From: Vitis vinifera | Lineage: Eukaryota; Streptophyta; Magnoliopsida; Vitales; Vitaceae | Length of the DNA stretch: 64,000 bases | Direction of reading: 5' to 3' | Assembly (NCBI RefSeq): GCF_030704535.1 | Contig: NC_081815.1 | Location: forward strand, 1,999,001-2,063,000 | Shown: positions 11,820 through 28,700 of the stretch, in pieces | How positions within the stretch are numbered: position 1 is the stretch's first letter | How the letters are laid out: each line of letters opens with the position of its first letter | The notes under the pieces: model-generated | The model's input: the letters and a program-made list of their open reading frames with translations, nothing else | Told to the model about the DNA's origin: nothing | Database searches by the model: none | Translations under genes and position numbers: made by a program

Positions 11820-12311
11820 GATTGAGATCGTATGATGAAAATGTTGAATCAAAATTAGACCCCAAAAAAACAAAGAAAAAAATTGGACCGGTGCCAAACC
11901 CTAGTTGGCTTGAGTTAGAGTAAAGATTGTGAAGGAGCCAAGGAGGCAAAGGGTTTAGGGTTTTAGAGACAACTACAGTTCGTGCGGTTCTGATGACGTG
12001 GCCTGGAGGAGACAATCAGGTGTTTTGCGGAACAATACGGTTCGTGCCGCTCCACATCAGTGGTTAAATGATAAAATTGACGGTCCTGATGATCCGAAAC
12101 GTGTTCTCTCGAGCCTTATTGGGAGAAAAAAGGGGGACCCACACTAATTTGCTGAGTTGGGCCTCGTCAGCCAATCAAAAACATAGAAGCACGTCACCAC
12201 CTAAGATAATTAAACGACGTCGTTTTATTTAGCAGTTATTAGCAGAGAGTGTCGATCACTTCACCATTTGAATGCTGATACAATCCCGTCTTCCTCGAGA
12301 CTAGAGAGAAG
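11820..12311. promoter_or_regulatory. Shared head-to-head promoter region
   Basis: Only 492 bp separate the start codons of the minus-strand unknown gene and the plus-strand saposin-like gene, so the two probably share a bidirectional promoter. The interval holds TGACGTGG at 11994-12001 (core of the plant ER-stress/bZIP element), an ACGTCA core near 12191, a CCAAT at about 12172, and the 14-bp palindrome AAACGACGTCGTTT at 12212-12225, 87 bp before the saposin-like start codon. No clear TATA box was seen. Sites were read by eye; function is inferred. Confidence 0.5.
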
Positions 12312-15300
12312 ATGATGAAGATGAAGATGAAGACGATAATTGTATTGGTTTTCTCAATACTGGTGATCTCAACATGGCTACAAGTCTCTCACTGTTCGAA
12401 GAAACCGGTGGGAGTCGCCAGAAGAGACGACATACCATACATCAAATGCCAGGTCTGTGAAAAGCTGGCAGCGCAGTTGTACCACCAAGTGGAGAAGAAA
12501 CAAGCCCAGATCTCTCCCAAGAAGGTGATTTTATCATCTGGGTTCCTCTCCAATTTAGATTTATGGTACTGGGTATTCTTTTTTTCATTGAATTTGATTT
12601 GGTCTCTAATGCTTTTATTGGGGTCAGATCTCGGAGTTTGAAATCATTGAGATATCGGAGAATGTCTGTAATTTGAAGAAGGAGGAAGCGGATTGGATTT
12701 TGCGGATTGACATTGTAGAACAAGGAGACAAGTTGAAGGTAAGAACGATGCGTTTGACTTGGGTTTGATGTTTTTGCCTCTTCTTGATTGTTGTGGATGG
12801 TTTTCATGGAATAAGTTTAGAAAGAGTGTATCTTTCATCAATTGAATCATAAGTTACAGTTATTCATTGATGAGTTTGAAGATTGCTTCCCAAATTCTAA
12901 GTGACAACAACCTTTCTAGTATTATGCAATTGCCTCCAATCAGTATCCTTTTTGATTGTTTTCTTATCCTTGAAGTTCATCATGTGCTCCTTCTCAGTGG
13001 TGGGATTAAATGATGTTCTTTAAATAGTTTGTCACCATTTTGAACACAAATTGTGTAGTTTAATGCCTCGGCCTCTTTTCTTATATCATTCTGGTCTATT
13101 TCCAGCTGGTTGAACAAGACTCTGAAGGGCAGTGCAATTCAGAGTGCAAGACAATTGAACGAGCTTGTCAAGAGGTAAGGCATTGGTACTTATTCTGTTT
13201 TTACTTGATGGCAAGTCAATTGATTCCCTGAATAATTCTCTGTTCAAAGGAACCTATCGCTCTTTTGAGGATGTCAATTAGACAGAACTCGACACGAAAT
13301 GGCAAACGTCTCTACTTCATTTTCTATCTTCTCATATATTGTGGTTGAACACTCAATTGTTATTCTTTGTGGTTTGTTCAGTCAATCTAAATGCTAAATG
13401 TGTCGTATATAAGTTTTTACTTGTGGATATTGCAGGTCATGGGGTATTCTGACACCGATGCTGCTGAATATGTTTATAAAAACAAGCCTCAGATCGATTC
13501 ATTGGTGAATTATCTTTGCAAGGATCTTACTAAAGCATGCAGCGCATCACCACCCCCAGTCCCTAAGGTAACAACATTTTGATACTTCAAGCTACCTGTT
13601 TTTTATGCACAATATTTGGATCTTTGAGGGGTCATTCTTTTACATTTATATTACGTGGATCAAAATTGGATATTTTGCTTTACAAGAAAGATGTAGAATA
13701 CCTAAAGTGCTTCATACATTATTGAACAGGGGAGATATGTACTGTGACATGTAGCTTTTCATCTTTTTCACATGTCATACTAATCTTTGGTTGTAAAGAG
13801 AAAAATCTCCTTAAAAAACAAAAATGTGAAAAAAAAAAAAGGAAAAAAAACAAATAGTATGTTTTGACAACCTATTGAAAGTGGTGTCTTGGAATGCTTT
13901 CAATGCTTCCTCAGATATATAAACAGGTTGTCTTGGATTGTTGTATATTCAACATAGAGACATGCTACTTTCAGATTCTTTAATTGTTGAAGGAAATGGG
14001 TATTGATGCCTGATGAAGGAAAATTCGGCCACAAAACTCATATAAAGGAAAATGGTTGCCAATAATGTTTCTTGTTGAATACATTTGATTTTTTATTAAA
14101 CCATATCACAGAATGGCTGTAGCATGTTGCCTGAAAGGATACAACTATGCTCACTAACCAGCACATTTGAAAGCTAGGACCGCTTAGAACCCCAGAGCAT
14201 ATTTAATTGGAAATGAAAACTTGTGTTTACAGGGGGAGGAAAAAGGATCTTGATATTCAGGGAAAAGAAAGCCAGAAGAAAAATGAAATATTCAGACTAG
14301 ATGATCTGTGCTGGTATAACTGTCTCACTCAATGAATGGAGCATCTCTTTTGGGTAGAAAGTCTCTCTGAATGAGCCAATGAATTAGCCAATCATAGAGA
14401 ACCCAAGAAAAATCATGGGAAAAAGGTTGCACACTGTCTTTACTCTTTTCCAGTGGGCAAACCTTGGAACTCCCCATAGCCCACTTGACCCTTCCTGGGA
14501 AAGTTGTCTCTATAACCAAAATTATACACTACCTCTATTGAGCAGCTGGGGTGGGGTGCTGCCAATGAGTAAGGAATATTGATCTGAACAACATATTAAA
14601 AATGAATTTTTTGTAATTGTTTCTCATATTTCAACTTGTCTTTTCTTCGTATGATGATGATGATGATGTACTTTGGACATATATCGAGAAGATCATACTA
14701 TTCGAGATTCACAAACTTGTATGGATAGCCAAATCATCTTAAGCAGCTGATGCTTGTGCTTGAATTTTATACTTGCTGACCTCTCTTCTTTCCTCTGGCT
14801 CAGGATAGAACTCCAGGAGAACCTTTTGTTCCCAAATCACTCAAAGAAGCTGAAATGGAAAAGATAATGAAATCCATGGAGGTGATTATCCTTTAATTGC
14901 TTCTTAAACAGAATTCTTATCATTGCTTTACATCAATTTTGGTATTATATATCATACTCAACCATGGTTCAGGGAATGCCTGGAGCACCTGGCATGAAAA
15001 TGTATTCAAGGGAAGACTTGATGAACATGCAAAATTTTGGAGATGAAGATGCGGACGATGATGATGATGATGAGCCACACTTTCCATCGAAATTGGTATC
15101 GCAGGAACTTCCATTCAGGCTGTAGTTTAGATAAGAATTCATCCAGTTCTCTAATCAACAAAACATTTTTCCTACAGGGAAAGAATTTGAGAGCAAAAGA
15201 AAGCACGAAGCCAGACTGGAAACATACTGTCACCAAAGGAATCAAGGAGACAGGGCAGGCATTGAAAAGGCATGCTAGCAGAGTCTCAAATCAGATTCGG

Positions 15301-15366
15301 CAATGGTGGAGAGGAAAGATAACCAGTTCAAAGAAGAATTCAAAAGCCCACAAGCCAGAGCTCTAG
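12312..15366 (+). CDS. ER saposin-like / MIR-interacting MSAP (canopy-type) protein
   Basis: Seven exons (12312-12524, 12628-12738, 13106-13174, 13436-13567, 14804-14881, 14973-15095, 15178-15366) join in phase to 304 aa. Residues 1-28 form a signal peptide (hydrophobic IIVLVFSILVIST ending at VSHC). A saposin-like Cys pattern follows: IKCQVCEKL, ENVCNL, CNSECKTIERACQ, NYLCKDLTKAC. This is the arrangement of the DUF3456/TLR4-regulator and MIR-interacting MSAP family, whose animal members (canopy proteins) help fold client proteins in the ER. The tail has an Asp-rich run (DEDADDDDDDE), then a basic Trp-containing helix, and ends in KPEL, which could be a weak KDEL-type retrieval signal. Keeping the 82-bp last intron would instead end the protein in VSQELPFRL. 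Family assignment is from memory of the pattern. Confidence 0.85.
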
Positions 15367-15864
15367 GAGCATAGAATGGACACCATTGTGGGAACACCCT
15401 GAAAAGCCAAAGCTTTAAGAGTCCGTGCGGCACACCATTCTGCTGATATTCTTGAGATCTGTCTACCGTGTTATTGTAATGTTAGGCATTTACACGCTCA
15501 GAAGTTTTGACTGTAGGTATTGAGAACAAGATGAAACCCATCTTGTGAAACTTTTGATGTGTAATCCCGGGGAATTCTGATGCACTTTATCAAAAACCAA
15601 GAAAAAAAAAATGTGCCATATAAAACACTGAACCAAGAGTTGCAAATGATCAAGATTCAGAGCCAAAAATTTCAGCATTACATTTCAATAACCATTAGTG
15701 TTTGTGTGAAAACTCAAGTTACAGTTACAACGATGATACACCTTTTTCAATATAATGATAATTGCTGCTCAAGCATTTAAATAGGAAACAAATCATGTTT
15801 CTGGCAGACTCTTTGCGATCTTGCAATGGCAAAAAGCATTGGCTATGGAGCAATCTCCAACAAA
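15367..15864. other. Convergent 3' region
   Basis: This 498-bp interval lies between the stop codons of two convergent genes, the saposin-like gene and PRMT1. It presumably contains both 3' UTRs and poly(A) sites. No separate feature was seen. Confidence 0.6.
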
Positions 15865-21371
<5,507 letters not shown>

Positions 21372-21575
21372 GAGTTGGCGGAGGGATTAGGGTTTTGCCG
21401 AGGTGAGACTTAGGGTTTTGTGGGTGGTTTGTGTGCTTGCCTCCGCAGTGGAGGACGGTGGAGTTGCGCGGCAGGGGTTTAGGATATACTCAACTTTTGG
21501 GGTTTAAAGTATTTGGGCAGTACCTTAGTGCCAAGCGTGACCATTAGGGAGGGAATCTTTACTGTTATGCAGAAC

Positions 21576-21607
21576 AAACGGTGTCGTTTTGGCGAAACGA
21601 CGCCGTA
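21576..21607. promoter_or_regulatory. Two degenerate palindrome copies upstream of PRMT1
   Basis: AAACGGTGTCGTTT (21576-21589) and AAACGACGCCGT (21595-21606) are one- to two-base variants of the AAACGACGTCGTTT palindrome seen before the PPR and saposin-like genes. They lie 205-235 bp upstream of the PRMT1 start codon, in the proximal promoter. Confidence 0.45.
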
Positions 21608-22707
21608 TCCAAGCCAACCATTCCAGTGTTTACTTCTTATATATTTATTTTTGGAAAGACCTATCCACTTTAAAATATTCATATATGTATAGTGGAAGAT
21701 AATCTCTAATATTTATATAATGTGTCAGATTCTTGAAAACAGTTTATACTGTCTTCTAATTTAAAAATCATTTTTAATGTAAAATAATTTTTTACAGCAT
21801 TTTGAATTTTTTTTTTTGAATGATATTTTGATTAACAACTGAAAAATAGATCAATCTTTTGAAAACTTTTACAAAAAATACAAATTTTTATTAAAAGAAT
21901 TCTACAATAAAAATTTAAAAAAATAAGGACTCATTTGATGATGTAGTTTTTAAATTTATCTTTTAAAAACTGCTTTTAAGTTAAAAGAAAAAAAACTAGT
22001 TTTTAAAAACAAATTTCAAAAAATATGGTTAAATGCTCATATATTTTTCTTTTATTTTTAAAAATTATTTACAAAGAACAATAGTTTCAAAATTTTAAAA
22101 ACGGTTTTTTGTTTTTAAAAACAAAAAATTGTTTTTAAATCACCAAACACGCTCTAAAATCTTTCATCTAAATTTTTAAAATCTTTATGTAAAAGAAATT
22201 CCTACTTTGTACCATAGCTTTTCATATTCTGTATAAAAGTTTTCATATCTAGGAATAGAAAATTGGATGGAATAATCACATGTACATTTATGTGATGTGC
22301 TCGAATATATCTAATATATACCACATGAATTTCTTCATTCATTTTTTATGAAAACTTTTAACAAAATGGTCTATTTAACATTATGCCCATGTAAGATTGA
22401 CATCACAGGTTTAGGGAATAAATCGAGAGAATAATGATTTTTATAATTTACCATTGAAAATAAAAACAAATTCTATGTTAGTGAATGTGTTAAAACTTAA
22501 AAGGCTTAAAGCATATACTATAAAAGCAATTATTTATAAATATTGCTTTTTTAGTAATTTGTTGCAATATTTTCAGGTGTTTGAGAGGGTTTGATTCAGC
22601 TGGGCAGCTGAAAGATTTGTAACTGATGCTTCAAAAGAGAAGTCGCTCATATACAGTCAACATTTTCTGGAGAGCCAGTTAGGTCATCAAGGACGCTGGG
22701 TGCTGAA
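21608..22707. other. Gap between PRMT1 promoter and prolidase 3' end
   Basis: This is AT-rich DNA without a gene. A MITE-like element occupies roughly 21929-22156, listed separately. The right end (about 22560-22707) is probably prolidase 3' UTR. Confidence 0.5.
21929..22156. repeat. MITE-like element with inverted ends
   Basis: The left end reads GGACTCATTTGATGATGTAG and the right end reads TTTAAATCACCAAACACGCTC. Read in reverse complement, the right end starts GAGCGTGTTTGGTGATTTAA, an imperfect inverted match. The inside consists of A/T runs with repeated GTTTTTAAAA blocks. It has no coding capacity. Confidence 0.5.
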
Positions 22708-25700
22708 TTACTTGCCCTCTCTGCCATTTTCTGAATGAATAGAGGACTTGTCAAGCGGCCATGGTGATCCTGCCATTACGGCTTCAATCTCCCATGTCTC
22801 CCGAGGGACGTTCGTCATGTTCTTGCAACCATTGGAAGTAACATGCTAGCAATAGTGACAATGATAAAAGAAAGTATTAGCAAAAGAAGACTAAGAGAGA
22901 GAGAGGCAGGAAGTCATATTTTAAACCACAAAGACACTAGATTATCAATTTTGCAGGCCACATAATTGAACTTAAAATAAATGCATTGATGAGAAATATA
23001 GATAGCAATAATCAAGGACAAAATAAGGAAACTTGTCTAAGATAATTCAATCAAGAAATGCATCATCAAGGACTGGGTCAGAGTAGTGAGAAAAGGGTTG
23101 ATGGCCTATAATTTAATTTTGAGGATATGGCACTACAGGAAGATTGATTGTGAAGATTTCCTGCAGCAGGCACCTAGTAGACAGAAAGATAATAGTATGG
23201 ACAGAGGGATGATAGACACAGATTATCGCCTCTCATGTGGAATTTTAACTAAATCAAAGGAACCAGATGAGCACTGCCAAGCTTGTATGCAACTAACAAG
23301 ATGAAGGCCGTTTTTTTTTAGTCAAAATATCTCTAACTTCAGAAAGTTTACAGATTCTCATTTCTAGAAATGAGAAACATTACAATGGAATTAATCTTTA
23401 TAAAAATGTTTTTCAGGCTGAAATATTGAAAGCATCATTTTGCAGAATGGATGTCAAATGCAATAATACATGCACATATACATACATACATGCTTGTTCC
23501 CATATACATGTATAAATGGATTGATGGATAGATTTATATGTTGAAGAAGGGTTCAGAAAATACACTACCACATCGCTTTCAATTCGAACTCCACCAAAAC
23601 TTTTAAATCTGCCAATTATTTCATGATTAAAGAACTTGGAAGTTTCCGAATTTTCCATTGCTGGAGCCAACAATGCATCAATAAAGTAGCATCCAGGCTC
23701 CACTGTTATCACCTATAACAAAAACTTAGGAGATGATGTTAAGGAGAGAAAGCAAGAGCATTCTAGTAAAATTAAAAAAAGAAGCACAAAAAAAAGGAGA
23801 GAAAATATTGCTAACCATGCCTTCCTGCAGATCTCTAACTGTGCGCAGAGACTTCAATCCAGGTTCTTTTGGTCTTTCTAATCCCTGCAAATCATTTCAA
23901 TATTTCCATTTGCATCATGCAAATACAATATTATGCAAACATCTCATCATGACAAAGCAGGAAAGAGAGGGAGAGAGAGAGAGAGAGAAACCTCTAAGTA
24001 GCCTCCCGTATCATGAGTGTCAATACCCAGGAAGTGACCAAGACCATGAGGCATGAAAACAGCACCCAATCGCTTAACCATCATATCATCAACATCACTA
24101 AAAGCAAAAACCACAACATATATAAATCTAATTAATTTTTTCCTTCTCATGCTGGTGAGTGGTAATTAGGCTGCATGAAAAGAACACCATTGAGAAAGTA
24201 AAAAATACCCAACAACAATGCACCCTTTTTTCAAGGAGTCGAGAATAATTTTCTCTGCTAACCTGTGACAACATCATGAAATTGAGGATTAAAACGCACA
24301 GTTGCATGATCAAATAAGTTTTTGTCGCATTGACTAAGATCATCAATATAACAATTGGTTTTTGCTTATATTAAGAAGAAAATACTCTTCTAATTAATAA
24401 AAAGATATTTAGTTAGTCGTTAAATTATATAGATGGGAATATATAATTTCCTCCCTGGACATTGTCTAAGATGTGGAAGAATTAAGAGTCAATAAGTAAA
24501 GAGAACATGAAGAGAGCAAGTGTAATAACAAGAGGAAGCTTTTCTGCAAAGGCAGATTCTCAACTCCTAGGAAAGTGTGATCATGAGTAACAGTCTAACA
24601 GATAACACATTTATGCTGGCAGCAGCAGGAACAATTCTCACATTTTCCAAGAAACACATTTGATTTATATTTGTTAGTATGGTATACATTGTGGAACCTA
24701 TCATAATAGCTTAAGCATTTAGAAAAGTTGGAAGCTTAGCATGGCATTAAACCTATGATTAATTAGATGTCTCAAATTCAAGTATCTCCTATTGCTACTG
24801 TCATCCTATATTTATTTGTAATTCATAAATACTGTTGCCTTGTCTCTACAGGTGTGGGTATGGGGCAACATGTGAAGGAAGGTGTTAGCTTGATATAAAG
24901 TATGAGCTTACATCCTAATAATTAAGCTTTTAGAAAAGTTGATAACTTAATCTAATCTGTTATCAAATTTACGGTTAACTAGCAGTCTCAAGTTCGAGTC
25001 TCTTGTACTGCTCCCATCTATATATCTATAATCTGTAACTACTGCTCCTACTACTACTTTCCTCATCTATTCATCTCTAATCTATTAATCTTGCTGATTT
25101 GTCTTTTCACATGCGGGTATAAGCTTTCAGGAAAGTTGGTAGTTTAACCAAATTCAATAGAAAGAAGATAATCTTTTAGGGTAAAAACCTTATTCATACT
25201 TCCTTGGTACCAATTTTTTTCTAAAACCACTTTTTCAAGTTTACAATTTCTTTTTCTATTAACATGTGATTTTGTTTAAACTTTTCAGCTAAACAAGCAT
25301 TATTATTCAAATCTAATTGCTAATAGCTGCCTTTAGACTAAAACCTTATTCATACTTCCTTGGTACCAAACTTTTTCTAAAACCACTTTTTCAAGTTTAC
25401 AATTTCTTTTTCTATTAACATGTGATTTTGTTTAAACTTTTCAGCTAAACAAGCATTATTATTCAAATCTAATTGCTAATAGCTGCCTTTGCTTTTTTGT
25501 ATCCTTTCATCAAGTTTTTTTCACATAATTTCCAATTGAAGATACCCTTCTTCCTTGCACCTCCTTTTATTTCCTTTAATATTGCTGTTGTTCTTACCAA
25601 TGTAGCCATGTTTTAGATCAATCAAAGGTTTCCTGATCCTTGTGAAACCATCAGGTTCCAGTCAAGCTCAATTCAACCCACCCAAGTCTTACTCATACTA

Positions 25701-28700
25701 TTTCAGATCAGCCAAATGAACCACATTTTTGCAGCTTGGATTTCCATCCTATCTATATCATATTCCATCACATGATTACCACAGTTTTTGTTCAATGAAA
25801 CATTCCCTAGAGATTAAATAAAATATAAAAGACTAAAAGAAAACCTATCAAAAATAAAAGAATAAAAGAAAAAACTCATGATCAACACAACGAAAATATA
25901 CAAAAAGATGTATTGATTCTAGTGGAATCCAGTATTACTTGTGCATGTCTATCCAGTTAACTCCAGGTTTCATTGCAGATATTACTGTGTTGTGAGCCTG
26001 AAGGACAGCCTGCAAAATATAATAATTATAAACAGGACACTAAGTAATTAAAAAGGCTATGAAACATTAAACCTGAGCATATGTGCAAGTGGTGCACAAG
26101 AAAAGAAAGTTTAAGTTCACTCAGGGTATACTTTGTATTGGAAATGATATATATATATATATATATATATATAAATGCAGTTTTTTAGTGATTTTAATTA
26201 ATAATTAGTTATTGATAATTATGCAAGAAACTAGGTTCTAGAAAGAAGCTACTGTGGTACTGTAGCAAGTTTTCATGCTTTTGGTTGCAAATCCTAGGGC
26301 TATCATCTCTCTCTCTCTCTAATGTTCTTCTCTCTGGTAATCATCATGCCCCCACACACAATCATATCACACATTTGTTTGCAAATCCAAGGGCTATCAT
26401 CTCTCTATCTCATCTAATTCTTCTTCTCTCCTGCAATCAACAACCCCACCCACCAACCCCCCACCCCAAAAAGAAGAAGAAAAAGCTTAATATGCCTTTG
26501 TTTGGAAATCCTAGGTTGTTACCTCTGTCTCTGATTTTATTCTTTTCCCCCTACTCTCAAGCAATCACAACTCCACACCTACCACCCCCAAACAAAGAAA
26601 AGGATAATACACACACACACATTATACCTCTGCTCAAAAATTAGGGTTTCGAGTTTATATGAAGGTGTTATAAACATCTGTTTCTGTTATTAACATTGAA
26701 CTAAGAATTTGCAGTTTAATGACATTGTGTGGCAATCCTTGGGTTGCCTAGCTACTCTCTCTAAATATCTTCTTCTTCTCTCAAGAAGTCACCCCATTAG
26801 TCCTCTAGAGAATCTTTCCCCTTGTATCTAGACATATTTCACCATTTTCTCTTGCAAGACAGCCCTCAGCCTAGAGGTTTTGAATGCCATCCTGCAATAG
26901 TAAGTGCATGCATGCATGTGCATATGACACATACATATTGGCACATAGTTTTAGTTAACTTCACACAGATAGAAACATGAGATCAACTGGATAAATGGAT
27001 CACTGCTTGCACTTACATTATAGATAAGGCGCTGATCACTTGTAAACTTCCCATTCACCTGCACACAATTGAATGTACTTCGATATGAATTTCACCAAAT
27101 GACTAAATCACACACATGCAAACAAATATTTATCTCACCCAATAGCATAAGCAAAAAATAATGTACTTTGGTGTCCTTATGATCATTGAGTACATATATT
27201 GTGCTCTCTGTGGACAAAGAAATGATATTCACAGCAATACATAACCATGTATACTCACGGGGAATGAACAAGTTATATCAGAACCATAAAAATGATATTC
27301 AGCTCCCATATCAAGCAATGCCATATCTCCGTCTTCAAAGGTCTGCATTAGACAGCATAAAATCAAACAATTTGAGCTTTGAACTTATCTTCAAAATATA
27401 TATACATTTTCTAAACCCAGCTCTTAATAGATTAATTCATTTCTTGTGTCTCTCAACTGGAATGTCACAAAATTTTCAACCAAGCAAGCAACATTCTTGA
27501 TGCAATCCTTGAAAAACAGCATAAAGCTCCAGGGCTCCCTGGCACTCAATAAGCATCTTATGAGGCCAAGCTTGTTCAAGCACATGCACGTGCACACACA
27601 CAAAATCCCTTTTCTTATAAATAAAATAAAATTAAAAAACACAGATCAAGGTATACTCCTAATCCAGATAAACCATAAAACTATGTTTTTCTGGGGCATA
27701 AATCCAAGGTACAATTAGTGAAGGACATAAAATGACAAAAGCATTGAATCTACTGTACCCTGTCATTTGGAGCTGCTGCATGCCCATAATGAAGAACAGC
27801 ACTGCAAAATGAAGCATTAGATATAAATTGTTAATTTTAAAAATATGTATCAACAAATACCCAAGTTAACAGTCAAAAAAATTTTCCAATAAAACATACT
27901 ACACTCCTTTGTTCAAACAAGAAAGAGAGTTTCCAATTTACATACAAATGACAAGCTCAGCCTTCAAGGAAAAAAGGAAATGTTTCCGCCAAAACTCAGT
28001 CAATCTAGTTGGTATAACTCCAAATCAATATTCTAATCATTAGAAAAAATATAAGGTGAATATAATCAGCAGTATTCATTTCAACAACTTTGTACTAGGC
28101 TGTTACCTCAGTGGTTCACTGCGTACTCCTTTCCATGCATGGTTAAAACTAAAGAAGCCATTTCTAGCAACCTGTGAGGTGTGTGTGCATTTTTATTTTT
28201 TTTTTTGTGGGTATTTTTCATCAATAACTGGGCGTAAAAATTTTCATTCATTCGCAGCTACTAGAGCATTACATTTACAAAGAAATAGCAAAAATCTACA
28301 AAGAACCTCACCTATTTCCCCCAGTTGCACAAATACATGTGTATGAGCAGTGCCTACATCCTCCATACATGTAAGTGTGGTGAAGAAACATGCTTTCCAA
28401 CTGATACTCTTTCATGCCAACTGTTGTTTTTCTCATAACCTGCTCAACATGCACAGTTTAGGTAGAAATATTATGTTATCACACTGTTCAGATAAGATAA
28501 CAAGAAGACGTGTGCTCCTTTTTTGAAATATTTGTCAAGAAAAAAATGAGTTAACACTTGATTTCCAACAATAAAACAGCCAAAATTCCTCTTAACTTAT
28601 TAAAGTTTCCCAAGACCATAATTAAATATTAGGAGCTCTCTTCAATGTCTACATCCACCATACATGTAAGTGTGTGAAGAGACATGCTTTCAGGTGATAC

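Noticed and set aside
26285-26644. 119-codon frame in a prolidase intron
   Set aside because: It is produced by a CT/CA-rich tandem repeat array, has no ATG at its start, and has repeat-like composition.
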